Shown here: piece by piece, positions 40,186 through 48,446 of the stretch | Layout: every line of letters begins with the position of its first letter | How positions within the stretch are numbered: the first letter of the stretch is position 1 | Source of the DNA: a virus | Virus record (IMG/VR): IMGVR_UViG_3300008952_000005 | Span: 62,001 to 126,000 of that record | Length of the DNA: 64,000 nucleotides | Reading direction: 5' to 3' (one strand) | Program-made: the position numbers and the translations under genes | Notes under the pieces: generated by a model | What the model was told of the DNA's origin: nothing | The model's input: the letters and a program-made list of their open reading frames with translations, nothing else | The model's database searches: none

Positions 40186-41388
40186 TTAATCCACAATAGG
40201 ATCGTGTGTTAATGTTTCCATTTGTTCTAATCTAGTTACTGGTTTATTAATCAAATCATAAACCATATCAATATTTTCTTTTAAATCTCTTATATCATTT
40301 CCTATAAACAAACCATTTTCGTGTATGTAATCTGCATTTGGACAACTATTATTATAATAATCAAGATAATCTATTACAGGATTGTTCATAAAATTACCTG
40401 CAACAATAGGTCTACACTCTACTTCTGCTTCAGTAAGTCTATTAACAATTACATCACGCCAACCATATAATTCTTTTTGTAATACCATTGAGAAACCAAA
40501 CCAACTTGATTCTCCTATTTCTTTCTGTAATAAAATATTTGGATTATCTTTAAATTTATGTTGAAAATATTTTGCATTACGAATTCTTTGTGTTCTCATT
40601 TCAGATTCTTTTTTAAGTTGTACACTACCAATTGCACCACTCATTTCTAATGGTCTAACACTATATCCTGGAGTTACAAACGTAAAACTATCTTTAAACT
40701 TATCACCTGTCTTTTTATAAATCTTATTGTCATCTGGTAAATCTCGGCACCAACCGTGTGCTCTTAATGACCTTAAATAATCTGCGTCATCTTTATCTCT
40801 ACAAGCAATCATTCCACCTTCCATTGTTTGTAAATGGTGTGAAAAGAAAAATGAAAAACTACCCATTTGACCAAACGTTCCACAAAACTCATAATTATAT
40901 GTCTTCGCACCTAAACTCTCACAATTGTCCTCTAATAATATAAGGTTACGTTCTCTTGCAATATGATATAATGAATAGTGGTCACAAGAGTTACCTAAAA
41001 GATTAACTGCAAATATAGCACAAGTATCCTCATTAATTGCTTCTCTAACTTTATTAGGGTCTATATTTAAAGTTTCTCTATCTACATCTACAAAATTTAA
41101 TTTAAAACCGTATTGTTGTAATGGAAAGAAAGTTGTTGACCAAGATACAGCAGGCACAATTATATTACCACCTCTTTTATATTTTAATTTTAATAATGCA
41201 ATCATTAATAGATTGGCAGTTGAACCACTATTAACCATAACTGCGTCTGTACATCTAAAATATTTGGCAAACTCTTGCTCAAACTTCTTGACGTGTGGAC
41301 CCATTGTATATCGCCCACTTTTTATGACTTCCTGTATTGCGTATAATTCTTTATGATCCCAAGTATCACAAGCTAATGGATATTTCAT
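40186..41388 (-). CDS. PLP-dependent nucleotide-sugar 3-dehydratase (ColD/RfbH-type, His variant)
   Basis: 400 aa, DegT/DnrJ/EryC1/StrS fold. The place where aminotransferases have the PLP-binding lysine reads SFFFSHHLQTMEGGM, with histidine instead. This is the hallmark of the 3-dehydratases ColD and RfbH, not an aminotransferase. Substrate is probably GDP-4-keto-6-deoxymannose made by the adjacent Gmd, giving a 3,6-dideoxy sugar. No obvious reductase follows, so the last step would use a host enzyme. LLEDNCESLGAK is the usual Asp region. Confidence 0.75.
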   Translation of the reverse strand: MKYPLACDTWDHKELYAIQEVIKSGRYTMGPHVKKFEQEFAKYFRCTDAVMVNSGSTANLLMIALLKLKYKRGGNIIVPAVSWSTTFFPLQQYGFKLNFVDVDRETLNIDPNKVREAINEDTCAIFAVNLLGNSCDHYSLYHIARERNLILLEDNCESLGAKTYNYEFCGTFGQMGSFSFFFSHHLQTMEGGMIACRDKDDADYLRSLRAHGWCRDLPDDNKIYKKTGDKFKDSFTFVTPGYSVRPLEMSGAIGSVQLKKESEMRTQRIRNAKYFQHKFKDNPNILLQKEIGESSWFGFSMVLQKELYGWRDVIVNRLTEAEVECRPIVAGNFMNNPVIDYLDYYNNSCPNADYIHENGLFIGNDIRDLKENIDMVYDLINKPVTRLEQMETLTHDPIVD

Positions 41389-41396
41389 AATTTTCC

Positions 41397-43223
41397 TTAT
41401 ATATTCATCTTAAAAACCTTGTACCAAATCGCAAATGCCATTATAGTAAATAGTTCTTTTTGTGAGCGTTGACCAATATTAGGTAATATTTTCTTTTCTC
41501 CAGCTTTATTTAAACCTTTTGACCAACTTTCTCTTTTATTACACATATATTTATCATCTATTTCGGACTGGTTATATTCAAATATTTCTTGCATTTCTTT
41601 ATTTGATAGTACAGTTCTAATATAATCTTTTAATATGTTATTATCATCAGCTCGTTTGCTAAGTCTACCTACAATAAATTCATCTGTAGGAAATCTCCAA
41701 CCAGTTTTCTCTCTCTCTAATATTTTTAATGGTAATCTTTTATAATATGCTGTCTTTAATAGTGGTTTATTATAATATGCCCAATTATCTTCCATAAAAT
41801 TCTTGTTGATTTTATGTTCACTAGGGATACTTCGTATATAATCTCTAAAAGTTTTATTCATAAAAGGAAATCTTCCTTCTAAACTAAATCTCATACCTAA
41901 CTTATCATTTCTCATTAAAAAATCTTCTGATAATGTATTTAAACACTCAATGAACATAAAATCATTTCTTTCATCACCTTGCAAACCACCTTTTGGAAAC
42001 CAACTATCAAGATACTCTAATTGTTCTTCGTGTGTTGCCCATAGTTCTTTATTTTTTAATTCTCTATGATTAGCACATAATGCTTTTAACTTCGTTGCCC
42101 AATCTGGTTGTCTATGATGTTTATAACCACATAACAATTCATCTCCACCATCACCACTTAAAGTTACCGTTATACCTTGTTTCTTTATATATTCATTAAC
42201 TCCAAAATATACAGGTAAACTTTTACTTTGTCTAGGTTCTTCTAATGCTAACGCTGTATTTTCCCAATTATCTGTAAAATATTGTTGATTAATATATAGT
42301 TCTCTATGTTCACCACCATATGTTGCTGACATTTCTTTTGCCAATATACAATCTTCGTTAGACCTTGATTTCCAATCATAAGTTTCAAATTTTGAACTAA
42401 ATGTTTTTGGTTTTGTTTGCCACAATTTTGACATTTCATAACAAATAGCCGTACTATCAATACCACCACTTAAAAACAATCCAATTTCTCTACGACCCAT
42501 TAAGGTTTCTTTTACTGCCTGGTGTAATCTATTTCTAACTTCTTCTTTAATTTTACCTACATTTTTAACATTTCTTAACCCTATTTGTCTATTATTAATA
42601 TTAGTAGAAATTTTAGCACTAGTTACTACGTTCATCTTAACAACTTCACCTGGTACTAATTTTTTAATACCTTTAAACAATGTCAAATAACCAGAATTAT
42701 ATCCTTGTTTATAATACTGTTTGAATGCCTCTTTATCTACTTTTCTTTCAAATCCTAATGTTAATAAACTTTTAATCTCGGATGAAAAAGCAAACTTACC
42801 ATTTATATAACCATAATAAAGAGGTTTAGTTCCATTACTATCTCTGGCAATAATTAATTCTTTTGTCTTCTTATTATAGCAAGCAAATGCAAACATTCCA
42901 TCTAATTTTTCTATAAATGATATGCCATATCTTTCTAAACCTAACATTAAAACTTCCGTATCTGTATTAGTTTTAAGTTTAAATTCTTTACCTAGTTCTT
43001 TGTAATTGTATATCTCACCATTATATACTAACACCCTATCGTTATGAATCCAAGGTTGTTTTGAGTTTTCTGTAGTGTCTATGATTGATAATAAATTATG
43101 ACCTAAAGTAATATCTTCATCTTGCCAATGTCCATTACCATCAGGTCCTCTATGATGTGCTTCGCACAACATTTCTTTTATCAAACTAGTTGATGACCAT
43201 AATATTCCGTGTATCGCACACAT
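41397..43223 (-). CDS. asnB: glutamine-hydrolysing asparagine synthase
   Basis: 608 aa. The protein begins MCAIHGILWSS, so Cys2 is the glutaminase nucleophile. FLSGGIDSTAICYEMSKL is the ATP-pyrophosphatase motif. Further matches are DREGxxP-type NGTKPLYYGY and GRFPFMNKTFRDYI. It may make asparagine, or transfer the amide to a sugar or protein, as AsnB-like genes in surface-sugar clusters often do. Ends three bases from the neighbour. Confidence 0.9.
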   Translation of the reverse strand: MCAIHGILWSSTSLIKEMLCEAHHRGPDGNGHWQDEDITLGHNLLSIIDTTENSKQPWIHNDRVLVYNGEIYNYKELGKEFKLKTNTDTEVLMLGLERYGISFIEKLDGMFAFACYNKKTKELIIARDSNGTKPLYYGYINGKFAFSSEIKSLLTLGFERKVDKEAFKQYYKQGYNSGYLTLFKGIKKLVPGEVVKMNVVTSAKISTNINNRQIGLRNVKNVGKIKEEVRNRLHQAVKETLMGRREIGLFLSGGIDSTAICYEMSKLWQTKPKTFSSKFETYDWKSRSNEDCILAKEMSATYGGEHRELYINQQYFTDNWENTALALEEPRQSKSLPVYFGVNEYIKKQGITVTLSGDGGDELLCGYKHHRQPDWATKLKALCANHRELKNKELWATHEEQLEYLDSWFPKGGLQGDERNDFMFIECLNTLSEDFLMRNDKLGMRFSLEGRFPFMNKTFRDYIRSIPSEHKINKNFMEDNWAYYNKPLLKTAYYKRLPLKILEREKTGWRFPTDEFIVGRLSKRADDNNILKDYIRTVLSNKEMQEIFEYNQSEIDDKYMCNKRESWSKGLNKAGEKKILPNIGQRSQKELFTIMAFAIWYKVFKMNI

Positions 43224-43225
43224 AA

Positions 43226-44281
43226 TTATCTTTGTAATAACTCCTTTATATAAGGTATAATCAAGTGTGAATTAAATTCTGTCATAGAAAATTCTGTATG
43301 AGATACCATTTTATACCAATTTAAAACTTCTAGTGGAGTAGCATAATATATCTTCTCTATCCTATCAATACTAGTATTGTTTAATTCAATTCCAAAATTC
43401 CATTTTGAAGTAATACAAGGTATTCCTAAATTAATAAGTTCAAAAATACTTGTACTTTCTCCTAACACACCACAATAAACTCTATCTACAATAGTTCGTA
43501 ATTTGGTCTCTCTTGGTAAAACTTCAACATCTTTCACCAAATCTTTAACTACAATTTTACTTAATGGGTGTGGTTTAACTATAATTTTTCTATTTGTTGC
43601 TAGTCTAACTCTTTCAACACTAGTTTTAATAAATTCTGGTACAGAAACAGAAGATGTAGGGTCATATTCTAAACCAGGCATAATTAAAACTGCACCATCT
43701 TTATTATTTTTCCATTGATGTGGTTCTATATTCTGCAACTTTATATTATTTTTCTTTTCAGTTCTTTCAATCATAGTATGTAATCTTGATGGTTTTGAAT
43801 TATCAACTTTACACCATTTAGTTCTTCCATATGTCCAATGACCTAACCCCATACGATAATATCTTGGACCTGTATTTTTATACCAAGAATCTATGTAATT
43901 ACATTTTATTCTTGATAATGTAGCACTTTCAGTTACAATAACTTTTTTATTATACATCTTTGCTAGTTCTTGAACAAAGACATTTATAAATTCCATTCTT
44001 GCACTTCTAACTCCTGTGCTTGGTCTTCCGTGGGCTAGTTTACTATCTTCAGCATAAATTTTATCTGGTTTCCATTGTCTTGCTGGATTTGTACTACCCC
44101 AAGTACCATCAACTAGATAAGCGTCAGCATTTTTTATCCAATATAAATCTTCTAAAGATATTGGTTTATCTTTTACTTCAGAAACTCTATGTACTGACAT
44201 ATCAGATTGTGGATTAGAATTAATAACTCCACATATTGCTGCCAATGCATTACCTGATCCAAAAGCTACTATCTTTTTCAT
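43226..44281 (-). CDS. glycosyltransferase-like protein (GT-B-like)
   Basis: 351 aa. N-terminal MKKIVAFGSGNALAAICGVI resembles a nucleotide-binding start. The C-terminal stretch RVYCGVLGESTSIFELINLG and MVSHTEFSMTEFNSHLI resembles the other GT-B-like paralogues here. Substrate unknown. Confidence 0.5.
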   Translation of the reverse strand: MKKIVAFGSGNALAAICGVINSNPQSDMSVHRVSEVKDKPISLEDLYWIKNADAYLVDGTWGSTNPARQWKPDKIYAEDSKLAHGRPSTGVRSARMEFINVFVQELAKMYNKKVIVTESATLSRIKCNYIDSWYKNTGPRYYRMGLGHWTYGRTKWCKVDNSKPSRLHTMIERTEKKNNIKLQNIEPHQWKNNKDGAVLIMPGLEYDPTSSVSVPEFIKTSVERVRLATNRKIIVKPHPLSKIVVKDLVKDVEVLPRETKLRTIVDRVYCGVLGESTSIFELINLGIPCITSKWNFGIELNNTSIDRIEKIYYATPLEVLNWYKMVSHTEFSMTEFNSHLIIPYIKELLQR

Positions 44282-44287
44282 TAATCT

Positions 44288-44605
44288 TTATTCATTTTTC
44301 ACATTATAAAACGTATATTTAACTGTTAATTCTTCCCACGCTTTTATAGGTCGTTCAGTATATAAAAAATACTTATTATAATTTTCAACATCTTTAAGTC
44401 CTAATTCACCTCTCACCTTTATACAGTTTGGTTTATCACTATGATTAATATGACCACCTAAAGGTGTTCTTATAAGTTCATCATTAACAACAATATGACA
44501 TAAACCTAACTTTACATCTTTCTCAATAAACTTTGTTGTAAATAATCCTTGACCTTCTATAGAAGATTTTTTAATTATTAATCCGTCTGGTAATGGTTTA
44601 TACAT
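44288..44605 (-). CDS. SET-domain protein (lysine methyltransferase-like)
   Basis: 105 aa. SSIEGQGLFTTKFIEKDVKL is the SET-I start, INHSDKPNC the AdoMet/substrate segment and EELTVKYTFY the end motif. It is short, without pre- or post-SET parts, as in known viral and phage SET proteins. It could methylate a host or virion protein. The gene starts in the last codons of the 2OG gene. Confidence 0.72.
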   Translation of the reverse strand: MYKPLPDGLIIKKSSIEGQGLFTTKFIEKDVKLGLCHIVVNDELIRTPLGGHINHSDKPNCIKVRGELGLKDVENYNKYFLYTERPIKAWEELTVKYTFYNVKNE

Positions 44606-45254
44606 TTGTATCTCCTAGATGTAAATAAGACATCATAACATATTTTGGTCCACTAATTGGTTTTAATCCAGCGTGTGGATGAGTCCAAAAAGGTGGAAAC
44701 ATTAACAATCTTCCTGCTCTTGGTGCAATCTTTATTTCTTGTTTTATTAAATGTGTTTCACCGCCTTCTTCAACATCATTAAGATATAAAATAAAAACTA
44801 AAAATCTTTTTGATGAAGGACCTTTAGAACGGAGTACATCAACGTGGATTTTAAATTCATCTTTATCATTAGGTAAATACTTTTTTATTCTTATATTTTC
44901 TCTATCAATTACTGGTGGAAAATCTCCTTTATCACGTATATTCAAATTTTTCTTAAATCTATCTGTATATAATTCCATCATTTGTATAAATTTGGTTTTA
45001 GTTTCTATCCAAAAATTTGGATTAGAAGATGTATCTAAATCAATTTCAGTAAATTCTTTATTACCAGTTTTAAATGCTTCTACTTGGGATTTATCCTTAT
45101 GAGATATCTGTTCAAACTGTTTAATAAACAAGTTACACTCGTCAACTGGCATTGCCCAATTATACACCATCATATTATTCCTAGCAAATTCATCCATTGT
45201 TTCCTTTGGCAAATCTTTTAATCTAGTTTTTATTCCTAATGCTTTATTGTCCAT
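44598..45254 (-). CDS. 2OG-Fe(II) dioxygenase, prolyl-hydroxylase-like
   Basis: 218 aa. IHVDVL supplies HxD and HPHAGLKPISGPKYVMMSYL gives the distal His and Lys. RFLVFILYLNDVEEGGET is the usual jelly-roll strand. Resembles prolyl 4-hydroxylase-like phage enzymes. Substrate unknown; perhaps a protein in the same cluster. Confidence 0.8.
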   Translation of the reverse strand: MDNKALGIKTRLKDLPKETMDEFARNNMMVYNWAMPVDECNLFIKQFEQISHKDKSQVEAFKTGNKEFTEIDLDTSSNPNFWIETKTKFIQMMELYTDRFKKNLNIRDKGDFPPVIDRENIRIKKYLPNDKDEFKIHVDVLRSKGPSSKRFLVFILYLNDVEEGGETHLIKQEIKIAPRAGRLLMFPPFWTHPHAGLKPISGPKYVMMSYLHLGDTNV

Positions 45255-45654
45255 AACTACTCGGTGCCATAAATGTTCGTCTAACTATTGCTGCTTGTTC
45301 ATCTTTAGTTTTAACATAATATCCTTCAATATGTGTGTATCCATTTTCTTTTGCCCAATACACTCTCTTGTTGCCTGTATGTACTGCAATACCAGGTATA
45401 GGAATTCCTGAATATGCGTCCTTCGGCCATCTTTTTTCTACTAACCAATAATACTTCATATTAGTATATATGATTGGATACATCATACCTATCCTATCTA
45501 TACTTTTCTTAAATTTAGGATATCTTTTCATCATCCAATCATTATCAGCAGTTAACATTAAATCTTTTAATGGTACTTCTACTACTCTTGGAGTTACACC
45601 TACTAAAGGTTCATCTTTACAAGTAACTCTTTTTTTTGCTTTTAATAATTTCAT
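45244..45654 (-). CDS. ParB/Srx-fold-like protein
   Basis: 136 aa. VPLKDLMLTADNDWMMKRYP and VHTGNKRVYWAKENGYTHIE resemble the ParB-like nuclease fold (nucleotide-binding turn GNKR...A). Similar proteins in phage sugar clusters are unassigned. May process nucleotides or DNA. Confidence 0.5.
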   Translation of the reverse strand: MKLLKAKKRVTCKDEPLVGVTPRVVEVPLKDLMLTADNDWMMKRYPKFKKSIDRIGMMYPIIYTNMKYYWLVEKRWPKDAYSGIPIPGIAVHTGNKRVYWAKENGYTHIEGYYVKTKDEQAAIVRRTFMAPSSYGQ

Positions 45655-45968
45655 ACTTGTAATTCAAAAACATCAAATTCAATGCCTTCTAACTCTTTTG
45701 GTTTACCTTTAGGATAAGTCGGCCAAAGTTGGAATTCTTCTCCAGTTGTATCACTTTTACAACCTGCAACTAACCAATCCCATTTAAATTCTCCGTCTAT
45801 AACAAACTCGTTCATCACTTCATATCTTCCATCTGGTTTTTGTAAAAGTAATTCTTTTTTACATTCTTCCATATTTTTATACCAACCTTCCATTTGGAAA
45901 GTTTGTTGTGTTTCTATTGGACTATGACCAATTAGATATGCTAATATTAATATTTTAAAGTCGCCCAT
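45651..45968 (-). CDS. hypothetical protein
   Basis: 105 aa with a short hydrophobic N-terminus (FKILILAYLIGHSPIE) and a mature-like part with ECKKELLLQKPDGRYEVMNE and WDWLVAGCKS. Two cysteines. Possibly secreted, weak signal. Unknown function. Confidence 0.45.
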   Translation of the reverse strand: MGDFKILILAYLIGHSPIETQQTFQMEGWYKNMEECKKELLLQKPDGRYEVMNEFVIDGEFKWDWLVAGCKSDTTGEEFQLWPTYPKGKPKELEGIEFDVFELQV

Positions 45969-46497
45969 AATTTGCCTTTGCTATATACCAACTATCAACT
46001 ATATCTGATACTGGATTACCTGCCTTTGCTGTGTCTAATAACTTCTTTAAATCTGTTTTTGTATCTTTACAAAATTGTTCGTACATCATTTCTTTATCTG
46101 CATTACCTTTACCTGTAGCAAATTTCTTAACAACACTTGGTACAATAACATTATATTTCCATTTTTGTTCTAATAATCTATATTTAAGTATACCACAATT
46201 TTCCGCTATTTGAAATAGTGCTTGACCTTTAGAACCATAAGAATAGTTTTCTATTGCTATTGTAATCCCACCAGGTTGATATAAACGTAAAACTTTTAAA
46301 ACCCAATCAGAAATTTGAGTAAATCTTTGTATAGGGTCTGTCCACGGTTGATGTTCAGAACCAGTTATATTTCCAAATATACCTAAATGTTTTTTCTTAT
46401 TAGTAAGAAAATAGAAACGGCTATGTTCAAACGTAAAGTCTTCTGTTACACATATAGCAGGACTTGTTAAACTATAATCAATCCCAACGTGTTTCAT
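45955..46497 (-). CDS. RuvC-like RNase H-fold nuclease
   Basis: 180 aa from the ATG at 46497 (MKHVGIDYSLTSP), chosen for the clean RuvC-like strand 1. Acidic residues lie in GIDYSLTSP, IAIENYSYGSKGQALFQIAE and PVSDIVDSWYIAKA, the pattern of a Holliday-junction resolvase. Role likely in recombination or packaging. The frame could extend to 46536. Confidence 0.7.
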   Translation of the reverse strand: MKHVGIDYSLTSPAICVTEDFTFEHSRFYFLTNKKKHLGIFGNITGSEHQPWTDPIQRFTQISDWVLKVLRLYQPGGITIAIENYSYGSKGQALFQIAENCGILKYRLLEQKWKYNVIVPSVVKKFATGKGNADKEMMYEQFCKDTKTDLKKLLDTAKAGNPVSDIVDSWYIAKANYGRL

Positions 46498-46660
46498 CTT
46501 CTTCTCCAATCTCATCTTCTTCATCATCCAATTCATAACTACAAAATGGACACGACATAGGTTTCATATCTGTTTCTTCATCATTATAATTAATTGTAAA
46601 TTCAGTCTTACAGTTGCCACAAGTGGTCTTAAATTTCTTTGTTAACTCATTTAACTCCAT
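46478..46660 (-). CDS. small zinc-ribbon protein
   Basis: 60 aa. CGNCKTEFTINYNDEE and CPFCSYELDDEEDE form a four-Cys ribbon with an acidic tail. Probable DNA/RNA or protein partner. Overlaps the RuvC-like gene by 20 bases. Confidence 0.6.
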   Translation of the reverse strand: MELNELTKKFKTTCGNCKTEFTINYNDEETDMKPMSCPFCSYELDDEEDEIGEEDETRWD

Positions 46661-46669
46661 AATAAACTT

Positions 46670-47773
46670 TTACAATTTAAATTTCTTGAATTGATCCTTC
46701 TGTACGTCTTGTTTAATTCCACCTATAACATAACTTTCAATTTCGGTCTCCTGTGGTGCATTTTGTAATGACCTACTATTTAACCAATGGTCAACCCAAG
46801 GTAATGGATTTGTTTTCTGGTCGTATCTTGGTTCTAATCCTATTGCTCTCATACGTCTATTTGCCATATACTCTACAAATTGATGTAATAGTTTTTCTGA
46901 TAATCCTATCATAGAACCTTTTGAGAACAAATAAGTTGCCCAACGCTTCTCTTGTCCAACTGCATTTTCATACATTGTATAAACTTCTTTTTCTGTATCT
47001 CTCATTACCTTATTCATAATTTTATCATTTTCATTATCACGATAGTTATTAAGTATTCTTTGTGTTATTGATAAATGCAAAGTTTCATCCCTTGCAATTA
47101 AAGAAAGTATTTTAGCAGAACCTTCTAACAACTTTAATTCTCCAAATGCAAACGAACAAGCAAAAGAAACATAAAATCTTAATCCTTCTAATATATTAAC
47201 AGTCATCAATGTTAAATATAATTTCTTTTTCAACTCATACATATCAACACTATCTGGTTGTAATTGCCATTTATAACCTAAATTAATCATATCATCATAT
47301 CTACTTGTTATACTCATTGCCCTTTTCTCAATTTTCTCATCTGTAATTATAGTATCAAAAACTTCACTAGGATTTGAATATAAGTTCTTTATAATGTATG
47401 TATATGAGTGTGAGTGTATGTTTTCAAAGAAGTCCCAAGCAATAATACAACTCTCTAATTCAGGTATAGATACAAATGGTAAAAATGCCAAACAAGGACC
47501 ACGTCCTTGCACACTATCCATCATTGTTTGATATTTTAAATTAGATGTAAATATAAATTTACTTGGTTCATTTAATTCTTTAAAATCTGATATATCTTTT
47601 TGTAAAGATACTTCTTCTGGTCTCCAAAAATAACCTAATTGTTGTTGAAACAGTTTATTAAAGATAGGATATTTCATTTCATCATATCTTTGCACCTGTA
47701 AATCTTTACCAAAAAACATAGGTTGTTTGGTATAATCTAACTTCTTATCTATATTAAATACACTTTTAGTCAT
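46670..47773 (-). CDS. nrdB: ribonucleotide reductase beta subunit, class Ia
   Basis: 367 aa. The di-iron and tyrosyl-radical region is FENIHSHSYTYIIKNLY, comparable with the Glu-x2-His-x3-Tyr segment of NrdB. The second helix is LSLIARDETLHLSITQRI. It supplies the radical for NrdA (48447) to reduce ribonucleotides. The C-terminal end (DQFKKFKL) is the NrdA docking tail type. A hypothetical gene lies between the two subunits. Confidence 0.94.
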   Translation of the reverse strand: MTKSVFNIDKKLDYTKQPMFFGKDLQVQRYDEMKYPIFNKLFQQQLGYFWRPEEVSLQKDISDFKELNEPSKFIFTSNLKYQTMMDSVQGRGPCLAFLPFVSIPELESCIIAWDFFENIHSHSYTYIIKNLYSNPSEVFDTIITDEKIEKRAMSITSRYDDMINLGYKWQLQPDSVDMYELKKKLYLTLMTVNILEGLRFYVSFACSFAFGELKLLEGSAKILSLIARDETLHLSITQRILNNYRDNENDKIMNKVMRDTEKEVYTMYENAVGQEKRWATYLFSKGSMIGLSEKLLHQFVEYMANRRMRAIGLEPRYDQKTNPLPWVDHWLNSRSLQNAPQETEIESYVIGGIKQDVQKDQFKKFKL

Positions 47774-48437
47774 TTATCGGTTCTAATTGGTTTTGCATTC
47801 TTTCTGATTCTGTTAATTCATAATGGTGGTCATCACTATCACCTGCTGTCCATTTATTCATATTATCTACACTATACTCTCTAGTAGATACTTTATAATC
47901 TGGTCTTTTTGGTTTACTAGGTGTTAATGATTTATCATAAAACAAAACTCTATTATTAGGTTGAGCAGCAAAATGCCCATTATCTAACTTTAGTATATTA
48001 AATGATTTATGTTGAGAAGGAGTTTCACTATACCCTACATTATTTTCTTTATTCGTTGCACAACAACTATCTATACTAAACATATAGTTTCCTTCATATA
48101 ATTTCTTACTTGGTGATAAAAACGTACATCTATTACCACTTACCAATTGTTTCTGTATAATAGTAATATCATAATCAAAACAATCCCATAACTGTAATTC
48201 TGGTAATGCTATATCTTCTTTTGTTTTTTTCCATACAAAAGCATTTATAGGTAACTTATCATATAGTGCTCCTGTTTCATACAAATAAGTTTCAAAGTAT
48301 AATGCTCTGCCTTGAATACTTTTAACAGTACACCAAATACCTGGTTCAAACTCTCCAAAACCTTTTTCTAAATCATAAAGGTATTGTTTTTTAACTAGTA
48401 CTTCCGTATGTGGTACATTTGCACATAAAAATGCCAT
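47766..48437 (-). CDS. hypothetical protein between nrdA and nrdB
   Basis: 223 aa. Contains AFLCANVPHTEVLVKKQYLY, then GRALYFETYLYETGALYDKL and SRGNRCTF-like GNRCTFLSPSKKLYEGNY. It overlaps nrdB by eight bases. Homologues at this position occur in marine T4-like phages. Function unknown, possibly linked to nucleotide metabolism. Confidence 0.6.
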   Translation of the reverse strand: MAFLCANVPHTEVLVKKQYLYDLEKGFGEFEPGIWCTVKSIQGRALYFETYLYETGALYDKLPINAFVWKKTKEDIALPELQLWDCFDYDITIIQKQLVSGNRCTFLSPSKKLYEGNYMFSIDSCCATNKENNVGYSETPSQHKSFNILKLDNGHFAAQPNNRVLFYDKSLTPSKPKRPDYKVSTREYSVDNMNKWTAGDSDDHHYELTESERMQNQLEPIND

Positions 48438-48446
48438 AAAGTTCCT

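Noticed and set aside
40186-41388. Sugar aminotransferase (DegT family, e.g. perosamine synthase)
   Set aside because: The PLP lysine is replaced by histidine in SFFFSHHLQTMEGG, which is a 3-dehydratase feature.
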